DNA of 56,408 nucleotides from CAYWGR01 sp964458015 (GTDB lineage: Bacteria; Planctomycetota; Planctomycetia; Pirellulales; Thermoguttaceae), in assembly GCA_964458015.1 (NCBI GenBank), contig CAYWGR010000008.1:1-56408 (forward strand), given 5' to 3'. The translations under genes and the position numbers were made by a program. Position 1 is the first letter of the stretch. Every line of letters begins with the position of its first letter. This document shows positions 18,201 to 25,592 of the stretch, piece by piece. Under the pieces are notes generated by a model, which was not told the origin of the DNA, did no database searches, and saw nothing but the letters and a program-made list of their open reading frames with translations.

Positions 18201-21200
18201 ACCTTGATCGTGGCCGAGGCGACCATGTCGCCCTTCAGATGCGTAACCGCCGCCGTTCCGTTCGCAGCGCGGGAAACCGTGATCGTTTGGCCGTCGATGG
18301 CCGTGATGATCATCAACTCGTTGCCGATCTGGATCATATCGCCGACCTTGAAGCCAGTGGCGTCGGCAACCTTGATCGTATTGGGGATCACCGCGTCGGT
18401 GGCCAAGTGCGAAGCGATGGTCGTGCCGCCTATGCCGCGAATGACCGTCCATGTGCAATAAGTGCCATTATTGACGATGCCGATGACCGTCATGAACTCA
18501 TTGCCCACTTGGATTCCAAACGGCTTGGTGAAGGTCGTCGTGGTGTCCGCAACATCGAGCTCGGCCGAGGCGACCATGTCGCCCTTGACATGGGCCGACA
18601 ACGTGGTGCCGTCCACGGCGCGGGTAACCGTCAACTGGTTGCCTACTTTACCCTCGATCTTCATGTGTTCGGCTGTTCCCACCTGAATGATATCGCCGAC
18701 TTGCAGTTCGCTGGCATCCGCCACGTCGATGGTGTTGCTGTTGACCGTCGAGCCGGAGAGATGCGAAGCGATGGTCGTTCCGCCTTCGCTGCGAAGAACC
18801 GTCAAGGTCTTGCCGTCGGAGGAAACGCCGATGACGGTCATGAACTCGTTGCCGATGACGATGCCGAACGGCACGGCCGTGTCGGTCGTCACGGCATCCG
18901 TCACGGTAATCGTCGCCGAGTAAACCGCGTCACCGGTATTGTGGGTGGCGACCGTCGAACCGTTGGCGCCGCGGACAACCGTCAGCGTGTTGCCGCTGAT
19001 GGCCGTGATTCTCATATACTCGGTGCCGATCAAAATCGTATTGCCGACGGCCAGGCCGGTGATATCCGCCACGACCAAGGTGTTGGTCACAACCTTTTCG
19101 TTGATCAAGTGCGTCGCAATCGTCGAGCTGTTGACGCCGCGGGTAACCGTCCACAAGGCGTACTCAATAACACCGTCGCTATTGTTGTCAACAAGCTGTA
19201 TGCCCGTCACGGTCATGCTTTCGTTGCCCACTTGAATTCCAAACGGCTTCGTGAAGGTCGTCGTCGTGTCGGCAACTTTGATCGTGGCCGAAGAAACCGT
19301 CGCGGTCTTCAAATGGGCGGCCATCGTGGTGCCATCCGCGGCGCGTTCAACCCGCAACTGGTTGCCGGTTTTGGAGATAATCTTCATGTGTTCGTTGCCG
19401 ACTTGAACGGTGTCGCCGGCCTCGTATCCAATGGCCGAAGCAACATTGATCGTATTGCCGATCACATCGTTGCCCGAGGTATGCGAGGCGACCGTCGTAC
19501 CGTGCTCGCCGCGAGTCACGGTGCAAACCGTATGGTCGCTGGTGCCATCCCCATCGAGATCGACCAGCTTGATCGACGTTACGGTCATCTGCTCGCTCTC
19601 CACAAGGATGCCGAACGGCGTCGAAGCAGTTAGAACGCCGTCAACCGTAATGGTCGCCGAGGTAACGGAGATGTTCTTGGCATGTGCCACGGCACTAGCG
19701 GAACGCGAAACGGTCAGCGTCTTGCCGTCAATGCCTACGATGGTCATGAGCTCGGTATCGACGTAGATCTTGTCGCCGACAGCCAGGCCGGTCGCATCGA
19801 ACACCTTGATCGTGTTGGCAATCACGTCTTCTTCGTCGGCCATGTGCGACGAAATGGTCGTGCCGCCCACGCCACGGATAACCGTCCATAGGGCATAATC
19901 GACAACGCCATCACTATCTACATCAATAAGCTTGATTCCCGTCACGGTCATGTACTCGTCGCCCACGACGATGCCGAACTTCGAACTAAAGGTGGTTGTC
20001 GTGTCATCGACTCGGATCGTCGCAGTGGCCACCGAAGTGCCTGCCGCGTGGGCAACGGCGTCGGTCTCGTGGTAGCCGCGGGTGACGTACAAGACAGTGC
20101 CAACCTTCTTGGTAATGAGCATCTGCTCATTGCCGACCTGGATTATCGTGCCAGCGGTCAGACCCGAGGTGGATTCCACTGTGATGACGGCGGCGCCGAC
20201 CGTGGAATACAATTCGTGGGCGGCGGCGGGCGGGATTTCATCGGTACCGTTGCTGGCGCCGCGTGTGACGCTCAACGTGACGCCGTCCGAGTTGACGGCC
20301 GTAACGATCATGCATTCGCTGTCAATCTGAATCGTGTCGCCGACGGCGAACGATGTGTTTGATTTCACGGTGATCGTCGTTTGAACGGCGTCAATGGCGG
20401 CCGTAAGCGAGGAGACCGCAACGGCATAACTCAGCTTGGTTGCTTCGTTGATGTTGGCTAACAAATCGACCGTACCCAGAACCTTGGAAGTCAGCGTCGT
20501 TTGGGCGACGTCGGAGGTCAGTTTCGTTTCGACCGTGTCGCTGGTCAACGTCGTTTCCGTCGTGTTTCCGGTCAACGTGGTCGAATTCAAGACATCCGAG
20601 GTCAACGCCGTCTGCGCGATGTCCGAGGATAGCGTCGTCTCCACGGTGTTGCTCGTAAGCGTCGTTTCCGTCGTATTGCTGGTCAGCGTCGTGGCATTGA
20701 GGACGTCCGAGGTCAAGGCCGTCTGCACCGTGTTCTCGGACAGCGTGGTCGAGCCCGTGTCGGTGGTCAACGAAGTCTCGACCGTGGCCTGGTTCAAATT
20801 GCTGACCGCGGCATCGTCGGTCAAAGTGGTTTGACCGTTAAGATTCGAGGTCAATGTGGTTGCACCGCTGACGTCGTCCGAGAGGGTAGTTTGCGGCGTC
20901 AGTTCATTGGCTTGATCGGTCAAAGCCGAGTTGATTGCAAGATCGACGTCGAAGTTCGAGTCGTCGGTGGGGTCGTAGGTGATATCGGAGCCAAAGCCCT
21001 CGTATACAATGGTAATATCGCCGTCCGCGTCGATCGTTACCTGGCCGTTGGCTTGGCCGGCGGGCCACGAGCAGACCGAAGTGGGAGTCAGGCTGCCGCT
21101 GCTGACGCGCCAGACCGGTTGAATCACCGTGCCGACCGAGTTGTATTCGATCGCATAGACGCCGATATCGTCCCAAGAGTTTGCATCAATGTTGATGGTG

Positions 21201-23233
21201 TCGTTGTCGCCATCGGCACTCCAGGAAACCACGAAGTCGTCGGCTGTGTCGAAGGCGCACGACGTATACGCCGACAGGGTGGCAATTTGGGTCATGCTTT
21301 TTACAAGCGTGCCGTCCCATTTGGTCAACGAGGAGTCGAGGCCGGTAAAGAGAACAGTGATGCCATCGTTGTCGTAGCTGACCGCGCCGGCGGGAGCCGA
21401 CAACCACACAACGCCGACTAAATTGGCATCGCTCAATGCAACAGCCGATCCACTATGCCGGTTGGCGTTGTTTTGGGACACGACGTATTCCACGTCCACC
21501 GGCTTGCCGTCGGCGGTGAAATTCCGAACCCAAACGCTGTTGAAGAAGCTGGAATCCTGGCCCGCGGAACTCCAAGAGATGGCGAAATTCCCCTCGGCGT
21601 TCATCGAGATGGAGACCTCGCCCTGGTTGTTGGCGGTCAGTGTGTTGACCCGGAATGTGCCCGAGGCGCTGTCGATAATCGTCAGACCATCCACCACGGG
21701 CGCGATATCCGAACGCACGCACTGGATCGTCGTTTCCTGGACGCCGTCGGCGTTGTTGTCGATCAGCATCAGAGGCGACACCTTGGTGCCTTTCAAATGC
21801 ACTGCCGCGGCGGTTCCGCCGACGCCGCGCGTGACACCACAAACGGATTCGTATGTGCCGTCCTTGTTGACATCCGCATAGGAGATCGAGGTGATGATCA
21901 TCTGCTCCGAGTCAATCTTGATCGTGGTGCCGACGGTCAATCCATTGGCAACGGAATTCACGACGATCGAGGTGGCAGTCGATGTAATGTCCGCGTAAAG
22001 AGTAAGTTTTTCGAGATTGCTCGAGCCTAAGTAGGTTACCGACGAGAATCGCCGGGCATAAATGTCGGTTGTGCCGTCGGTGTTCTGATTCGTCCAAGTG
22101 ATGATGAAATCGCCGTCATCGTCCATCGACACGGCTGCGTCATACTGATTGGTATAGTCTGTGCCGGACGTGTAGGGATTGTCGATTTCCGTCGGGTTCA
22201 CGCGGAACTTCCCGGACGACTCTTTGACGATTCTCGTGCTGCAACTGTCAGTAACGTCCGTGCCCGAGGCGTTAAGGGCGTTGTAGACTTTGAGTTGATC
22301 GAGAATTTGCAGGCCGGCATTGCCGTTGAATTGAATGTAGAAGTTGGTAAGGTTTTCTTTAACAGCGGTGGATGCTATATCAGCCACGGCGGTGGCTGTC
22401 ACATCAATCCCGGCGGCGGCGAAGCTGCTTTCAATCGAGGTGATCGTGTCGGCGGAGTTCGTCGCCGATACCTTGATTTTTCCGACCAGCGTCGGTTGGC
22501 TTTCCGTCGTGATCGCCACGGACGGAAGGAAACCGTCGGTGAAAGTCGTGCTATCCTGGTCGATTTCCAACACGGTATGCGTTAAAAGCGACGAATCCGT
22601 GGCATCGTAGGTAATCGTGAAAGTGCGCGAGTCCTCGCACGTCACCTTAACATTGGTAAGTCCCAATGTGGCAGTCAAGGTGTCCCGGAGATCTGACGCG
22701 AAGATCTCATAATCCGTTTCGCTGTAGGCAATCTCGCCGGTTGCAGCACCGAACGAGAGATGAAGCGATGCATCGATATCCCTGGGATCATTGCCGTTGA
22801 CCGTTACGGTGCTGCTAAACGAAAGCTTTTGCGTGATCGTGCTGCCGCCGTAGACCAAATAGAACGAATCCGTTCCTGTAACCAGCGACAATTTTTGAAC
22901 GTCTTGCGTCAGATATTGCGCATAAACGTTCGTCTCGTAGTTGTTCGTAATCGAATTGATATTCGATTCCGTGGCCGTCCAAACAACGACGGTGTCGCCG
23001 TTGTCATCCGTGGCGATCGACTGTCCTCCAACCGTGACGCCGGTGCCGGTTTCAATGGTCAGCGTCGTGGCATCGGCCGAGATCGACAAAAGTTGCCGCT
23101 CTTCCAATGGATCGATTTTCAACGAGCGCGGCTTGCGGTCGTGGAAATCGCGAGATTTTGTTCCGAGAATGTTGTCCCAAATGCGATCCCAGGTGTTACC
23201 CAAGTTACCAAGCTTCGGAAGACGTAGCGACAT
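12275..23233 (-). CDS. Giant repeat-rich surface protein with C-terminal metzincin-like domain
   Basis: Predicted secreted protein of 3652 residues. LEERQLLS at residues 43-50 is the LExRxLL motif of large planctomycete exported proteins. In order there follow beta-rich repeats of the DGDFIITW type; a Thr/Leu nonapeptide array (about 788-931); about 18 units of 50-60 residues centred on IQIGNExM (about 935-2110); two copies of a GSGWxAISMG domain (about 2118 and 2433); DGSFVVTW/YARRY repeats (about 2845-3235); six GDWDGDG...TFYLRN FG-GAP-like repeats (about 3265-3493); and a protease-like end. HEMGHILGLSD at 3608-3618 fits the HExxHxxGxxD zinc site, and NDVMSR may be the Met-turn. ATG 23233 is preferred over TTG 23239. 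Adhesion plus proteolysis at the cell surface is inferred. Confidence 0.85.
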   Translation of the reverse strand: MSLRLPKLGNLGNTWDRIWDNILGTKSRDFHDRKPRSLKIDPLEERQLLSISADATTLTIETGTGVTVGGQSIATDDNGDTVVVWTATESNINSITNNYETNVYAQYLTQDVQKLSLVTGTDSFYLVYGGSTITQKLSFSSTVTVNGNDPRDIDASLHLSFGAATGEIAYSETDYEIFASDLRDTLTATLGLTNVKVTCEDSRTFTITYDATDSSLLTHTVLEIDQDSTTFTDGFLPSVAITTESQPTLVGKIKVSATNSADTITSIESSFAAAGIDVTATAVADIASTAVKENLTNFYIQFNGNAGLQILDQLKVYNALNASGTDVTDSCSTRIVKESSGKFRVNPTEIDNPYTSGTDYTNQYDAAVSMDDDGDFIITWTNQNTDGTTDIYARRFSSVTYLGSSNLEKLTLYADITSTATSIVVNSVANGLTVGTTIKIDSEQMIITSISYADVNKDGTYESVCGVTRGVGGTAAAVHLKGTKVSPLMLIDNNADGVQETTIQCVRSDIAPVVDGLTIIDSASGTFRVNTLTANNQGEVSISMNAEGNFAISWSSAGQDSSFFNSVWVRNFTADGKPVDVEYVVSQNNANRHSGSAVALSDANLVGVVWLSAPAGAVSYDNDGITVLFTGLDSSLTKWDGTLVKSMTQIATLSAYTSCAFDTADDFVVSWSADGDNDTINIDANSWDDIGVYAIEYNSVGTVIQPVWRVSSGSLTPTSVCSWPAGQANGQVTIDADGDITIVYEGFGSDITYDPTDDSNFDVDLAINSALTDQANELTPQTTLSDDVSGATTLTSNLNGQTTLTDDAAVSNLNQATVETSLTTDTGSTTLSENTVQTALTSDVLNATTLTSNTTETTLTSNTVETTLSSDIAQTALTSDVLNSTTLTGNTTETTLTSDTVETKLTSDVAQTTLTSKVLGTVDLLANINEATKLSYAVAVSSLTAAIDAVQTTITVKSNTSFAVGDTIQIDSECMIVTAVNSDGVTLSVTRGASNGTDEIPPAAAHELYSTVGAAVITVESTSGLTAGTIIQVGNEQMLITKKVGTVLYVTRGYHETDAVAHAAGTSVATATIRVDDTTTTFSSKFGIVVGDEYMTVTGIKLIDVDSDGVVDYALWTVIRGVGGTTISSHMADEEDVIANTIKVFDATGLAVGDKIYVDTELMTIVGIDGKTLTVSRSASAVAHAKNISVTSATITVDGVLTASTPFGILVESEQMTVTSIKLVDLDGDGTSDHTVCTVTRGEHGTTVASHTSGNDVIGNTINVASAIGYEAGDTVQVGNEHMKIISKTGNQLRVERAADGTTMAAHLKTATVSSATIKVADTTTTFTKPFGIQVGNESMTVTGIQLVDNNSDGVIEYALWTVTRGVNSSTIATHLINEKVVTNTLVVADITGLAVGNTILIGTEYMRITAISGNTLTVVRGANGSTVATHNTGDAVYSATITVTDAVTTDTAVPFGIVIGNEFMTVIGVSSDGKTLTVLRSEGGTTIASHLSGSTVNSNTIDVADASELQVGDIIQVGTAEHMKIEGKVGNQLTVTRAVDGTTLSAHVKGDMVASAELDVADTTTTFTKPFGIQVGNEFMTVIGIVNNGTYCTWTVIRGIGGTTIASHLATDAVIPNTIKVADATGFKVGDMIQIGNELMIITAIDGQTITVSRAANGTAAVTHLKGDMVASATIKVEDFDTFPTTNGYSIQIGNEIMTVVGGAGTDTWTVLRGQFGTTIASHSASDAVHAATIYVASAENIQIGDIIQIGTRTTGIELMRVLAVDAVNGILIVQRGVYTTTVITHVAGLAVTDDTLHVADASLFDVGDVVQIGNELMTILTIDTVNNILVVLRGTYDTTIAHHNNLSQVICATIKVADYASFPTENGFGIQIGNEFMRVIFGAGTNTWIVLRGILESSVVTHHTGDLVLQNTFTVDSSTDLVTGTKIQIGDEVMTIILINGDTITVRRNIYGLTNLADLLHANGSTVIGVIEVASMLGDSVYEFPHQNGDMFVIKIDNEKVLVTVTQAETTLVSAISDTDTTIVVADATGFPTEPGFVIQIDNEYMRVIAIAADGVTWTVIRGINNSTPAAHAVDAAVTTFFWTYQRGYDGTVITKHDEGSKVIMDISEVLDIDIPEVQVVSFSLPGSGWAAISMGGVKSADFEFDSSDPTATAAALLAAIQDIATLGDGEGDITVTEVAGSNGMLYTVTFSGAYAGVDQDPILQATPSTTTSLYAGLITSVTVVDGHNSDNTDALINLINETLGQDRETLEEGYAGLRGDAYGILATQMDANSSYGSVAVLTSDVQLNELTDGSNQTINILIESDINAGTFSLRVYDPYIPTTYQDILITPVFDDNGNLLIGETSDAIEAALNSATAMIGTPVSISVDVIGADAILAREGTYWAVLDSSGNTLDSEKYVVFQVTFWTDVHDTGVPIALTPNGNKLTKSVTEEQVVTFSKEGSGWVAISMGDSTSEDFWYDSSNPEGTAAALRAAIQSIAEEGDGEGDITVVAVEGTAGTQYYVTFTGAYAGVDQALITQATTEQAGLDNPQNVFVGALTSVTMVNGGDIDAADPQLITIVAADSGTAQYESSVAMQADGTFVVVYTQGNESTNQVTSNYLDAYANAIRNPTTTSILVQSYTESTDTAGPTVTALETITGDEVLRNGNIIVASSSDKITYLVIDFSEAMYCVENVDAQLTALGFTRATASADLLAECETKWAMSVLNPLNYVIALSGTTLNDAVVGVSYGLNQAFNLGCTAIGNNKYQAILTIDTDSLNAGNQGLSLGKYTITFKHYVASSGTTAGQSGLCDVIGNSLGTTGFNSKGIDLTYNFTIGTSSGADMPTDPDESETDDVQNTTETGKQDSAVVASASDGSYVLVWVRYGSGTDSAAQGEIVAQRYSTTGKAVGAEFVVNTYTAGSQISPSVAMNDNGSFVVVWSGVGTGNVMGIWARTFSAKGVATSSQVQVSLTSTANQVTPSVAMANDGSFVVTWVKGSSTQTHIYARRYSSSAVALAKEFKVNTTNAANTNVDVSMAADTGYFVIVWQSCSTTGTDLDIHARMYKNSTGAVLSPEFTVNTYLKNSQSDPAVAMDDDDSFVVTWTSYAQDGSANGVYARRYTYTTKGSTVTISPANTAAEFLVNKVTANNQWQSDVACDSDGNFVIGWSSYGQDNPLADDYGIYARMYNYNCTDFRINNVVVGVFRVNATVTGNQVSPSLAWNYDGGNSNSSNVYIAAWVGPDTDSTGIFSRRLDPPTKATTTAAVTSGTLISTIGLYNAATATAYLNSVNSAGIADLIFTYGAKANKWTVISGDWNGDGVSTLGLYDPSTSTFYLADYNKSGSTVSRVFKFGTAKCGYAPIVGDWDGDGIDTIGLYNTKTATFYLRNSNTTGGANLTFKFGSANAGYMAVIGDWDGNGTDTVGVYNGKTSTFYLRNANSAGGANMTFKFGTAKAGSIALAGDWDGDGKDSIGLYTAKTGAFVLRNANSAGSANYSFQFGPKNSTWKPIVGDWNGYAAALTATEVKTASSSTKSVTTAQVQTLVSEAISRWVAAGISSAQAALLSNVKFAVTDLAGANLGLADGNVIYIDANAAGNGWYVDSTPGSDSEFTSGSKVKGIDLLTVLEHEMGHILGLSDIDSLANDVMSRTLTAGTRRNASNEDVIDLILASR
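16900..20430 (-). repeat. Tandem IQIGNExM repeats in two alternating types
   Basis: About 18 coding repeats. One type has a TTTTFTKPFGIQVGNEFMTV core, the other a DATGLxVGDxIQIGNELMxI core, and both end with a (T/V)xRGxxGTTxxxH segment. They alternate through most of the array, so the higher-order period is about 110 residues (about 330 bases). A lone unit of the same kind occurs earlier, near base 21950. Confidence 0.8.
20440..20870 (-). repeat. Nonapeptide Thr/Leu-rich repeat array within the giant gene
   Basis: About 14 short units of 9-11 residues follow the pattern (E/Q)T(T/A)LTS(N/D)xx, for example ETTLTSNTV, ETTLSSDIA and ETKLTSDVA. At DNA level this appears as repeated GTCAACGTCGTTTCC-like blocks. 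It lies between the N-terminal beta-repeat part and the IQIGNExM repeats. Confidence 0.8.
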
Positions 23234-24067
23234 GGTCAAAAGTTCCCCTAAAAGAATGCCTCTGTTGAATCTAATGTTTCGGTATACCTATTGGGCGGCC
23301 ATCTCCAACCAGAGGCCGAAAAGAGAAATACGAGCGTTATCACGGAAAGCAAGCGCATAGCCATAGCGCAAACATTTGCGGGAGAACCCCGCCGCGCAAT
23401 AAGAATCCGCTGATAAGTCCGCTAACATGGTTCCCGCGGACGATCTGCGGGTCTTGGTCAGATCTGTCATATTCTGTTTGTCGTATGGCGGTTCGAGCCG
23501 GCGACACCTGTGGGCCCTGTCGCTGCTCATAATCCACACGACCCCTTTATCTAAGCCAAATCCTGGTATTCTGTCAAACGGTTTGCGTTGATTTCGCCCC
23601 AAAAATCAATCAACCAGACTAGGAAAACTAGGCATTTTTTGCGTAAAGCTTGTTTCATCTTGATTACGCACCCAAGGAATGTCAAGGAAAATCCATCGAA
23701 ACACGGGGAATTAGGATATCTGGGGGGAGGATTTAACGCAATTTCAACCAAACGGTATGCAGAGCGGTTAGACGCAAAGGCCGTCGGATTAGTTCCCTAA
23801 AACGATATTTTGCAGGAAATAACACCTTATGGTTAGTTGCTTATGGCTTATATGGATGGCCTAAAGCATCTCTTTTTAGTCTAAACGAGTGCCAAACCCC
23901 CTCATGCAGGTTAATTTTACTGATTTTTTCCGCAATCTTTACCTTTCTTACTCAACTCGCGTGACTGGCACGTCCGATACTATCGTCACGACCAGATAAC
24001 AGACCCTCCGCGTGGGATGGTTTGGGATCCGTTCGTAATTGGACGCAGATTAAGGTGGACTAAAACT
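23234..24067. other. Long divergent intergenic region
   Basis: A stretch of 834 bases between the giant gene (minus) and the outer-membrane protein gene (plus), visibly more AT-rich than its flanks. It holds a strong minus-strand promoter at 23548-23577 and an AAGGTGG Shine-Dalgarno before the plus-strand ATG at 24068. I see no convincing gene, RNA or repeat in the rest. Confidence 0.6.
23548..23577 (-). promoter_or_regulatory. Strong sigma70-type promoter for the giant gene
   Basis: The minus strand reads TTGACA (perfect -35), an 18-base spacer, and TAGATA (4 of 6). RNA would start near 23541, giving an untranslated leader of about 308 bases before ATG 23233. No competing gene is on this strand. 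Confidence 0.5.
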
Positions 24068-25252
24068 ATGCCGCTCAACCGCACCAGATCACGCGTGGCC
24101 ATTGGACTGTTCATACTTCTCTTGGCATCGCCGGCATTTGGACAGGGGCCTTTGGGCTTCCAAGTGTTTGCTCCCGCCGATAACAGCACTTATGGCGGGC
24201 AGGAACAACCCAACGAAGGATATTTCTTCCAATTCGATGGGTTGTACTGGAACTTTTCAGCCCCCAAGACCACGGTCGTAGGCGATGAAACCAAGTCGCC
24301 TTGGCCGGTCTATATCGGCACTTCGCAGGTGGACGAGGTCAACACCCTCAACACCGGGGCCTTCGGAGGCCAGTGGAACGGCGGAACTCGCTTTGAATTC
24401 GGCCGCATCGAGGACAGCAATGGATGGTTCGCCAGTATCTTCCAGGTCGGCAACGTCGCTCAGAATGTAAGCGTCGCCTCGGCGGATATATTGTTCGACG
24501 ATCCGATCTTCGGTCAAGCCGGAGAACGACGACTGCAAGGCCCAACTGTCATCGGCGGTCCCAATGTCGACTTGCCCACCTCCTTTTACGACTGCCTCAT
24601 GACCCATAAGGTCAGCATGTGGAGCGTGGAATTGATGTATCTGCATCGGATGCACACCTTCCACAAGGGCGGAACAATAGAATGGTTCGCAGGCCCTCGC
24701 TACATGGAGTATAACGACTCGTTCTACTTCCAGGCGGGCGAGTCTCCGACAGATGCCAACGACGATCCGCTGAATGTTCCCTCGTTCCTGGAAAACAGCA
24801 CTTGGCAATGCGAGGCCCAGAACCATATCGTCGGTCCGGAAGTCGGCATGCGATGGTTCAAGAAACAAGGCCGTTGGACCTTGTCGGTGGAAGGCCGCTT
24901 CATGGCCGGCCTCAACTGCCAAAACATCAACGAACAATCCGACATCGGCCCGAATTTGAACGCCGGCAGCGGCGAGCCTTACCAACCGGCGTTTATGAAC
25001 GAGAAACGTTCCTCGGCAACCGAGTCGGCTCGGGAGTTCTCGCCGGTGATCGAATTGCGGCTTGAAGGCCGCTACCAAATCACGCGAGCGATCTCGGCCC
25101 ATGCGGGTTGGACCGGCATGTGGATGGACGGCATCGCCTACGGCAGCAGCATGATGAAATACGCGGTTCCCAATATGGGGATCGACATGGCGAACAACCG
25201 CCAACAGCTATTTGTCAACGGCTTGACGATCGGCTTCGACATCAACCGTTAA
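24068..25252 (+). CDS. Predicted outer-membrane beta-barrel protein
   Basis: Exported protein of 394 residues. Its signal peptide runs to SPAFG before QGPLGF. The mature part is rich in alternating aromatic and polar residues (YFFQFDGLYWNFSAP, VELMYLHRMH, EWFAGPRYMEYND, WTLSVEGRFMAGLN, LRLEGRYQI, LFVNGLTIGFDINR) and ends in a strand with an aromatic-containing C-terminus, which fits a beta-barrel. It resembles the planctomycete BBP7-like putative porins, though I cannot confirm the family by alignment. ATG 24068 is chosen because it begins the signal peptide and follows AAGGTGG; the frame is open upstream to 24017. It is monocistronic, with a terminator at 25311-25362. A porin or structural role is inferred. 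Confidence 0.7.
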   Translation: MPLNRTRSRVAIGLFILLLASPAFGQGPLGFQVFAPADNSTYGGQEQPNEGYFFQFDGLYWNFSAPKTTVVGDETKSPWPVYIGTSQVDEVNTLNTGAFGGQWNGGTRFEFGRIEDSNGWFASIFQVGNVAQNVSVASADILFDDPIFGQAGERRLQGPTVIGGPNVDLPTSFYDCLMTHKVSMWSVELMYLHRMHTFHKGGTIEWFAGPRYMEYNDSFYFQAGESPTDANDDPLNVPSFLENSTWQCEAQNHIVGPEVGMRWFKKQGRWTLSVEGRFMAGLNCQNINEQSDIGPNLNAGSGEPYQPAFMNEKRSSATESAREFSPVIELRLEGRYQITRAISAHAGWTGMWMDGIAYGSSMMKYAVPNMGIDMANNRQQLFVNGLTIGFDINR

Positions 25253-25310
25253 AGCAAACGCCCGATCCCCGATGGATCGGGCCGGTTCAAGACAACCCAT
25301 CTATGGATTA

Positions 25311-25362
25311 CGGGCTGTCGGAACGGCAAACAACGCCGCTTCGACAGCCCGCAACTTTTTCT
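25311..25362 (+). terminator. Rho-independent terminator after the outer-membrane protein gene
   Basis: A perfect 10-pair stem CGGGCTGTCG (25311-25320) with CGACAGCCCG (25342-25351) holds an inner CGGC/GCCG hairpin in its loop and is followed by CAACTTTTTCTT. A second, T-less hairpin (GCCCGATCC / GGATCGGGC, 25260-25282) lies just before it. Confidence 0.75.
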
Positions 25363-25392
25363 TGATGCAGCGGATAAAACGGATCCGCGTTC

Positions 25393-25575
25393 CTAGGCTT
25401 CTTGTTTCGCCCGTAAACGCAGTTCCTCTAATTCGGTGCCCAAGCGATGGCGCAAGGGACTTTCGGGCCGAAGTTCGTCGAGCAACACTTCCGCTTTGGC
25501 AAAGGTGTCCTCATTGGGTTCCGCGTTGCGAAACAAACTTCGCCACGCACGTGAGATCTCCTGTTCAGTAAGCAA
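25393..25575 (-). CDS. Small helical protein of unknown function
   Basis: A 60-residue product, not recognised. It starts at TTG 25575, which lies after a GAGGTGG sequence, and begins LTEQEISRAWRSLF; the body is charged and likely helical (EVLLDELRPESPLRHRLGTE). Its start is 17 bases downstream of the stop of the fused lipid-synthase gene on the same strand, so it is probably the last gene of that operon. An upstream in-frame extension to 25617 would overlap the synthase gene. No cysteines, transmembrane segments or catalytic motif are visible. Confidence 0.5.
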   Translation of the reverse strand: MLTEQEISRAWRSLFRNAEPNEDTFAKAEVLLDELRPESPLRHRLGTELEELRLRAKQEA

Positions 25576-25592
25576 AGCACCACCTCGTATGA

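Noticed and set aside
16871..19633. A 920-codon open frame on the plus strand opposite the giant gene, with other long ones at 12398-14035 and 14108-15085
   Set aside because: They mirror the repeats and codon bias of the minus-strand gene, lack recognisable domains, and the sense frame has clear domain motifs.
16900..20870. Regular DNA repeats that might suggest a CRISPR array
   Set aside because: The repeats are imperfect, lie in one reading frame and encode protein repeats; no constant repeat with unique spacers and no cas genes.
23960..23985. TGGCACG resembling a sigma54 -24 element
   Set aside because: No matching TTGCA-type -12 element at the required spacing.
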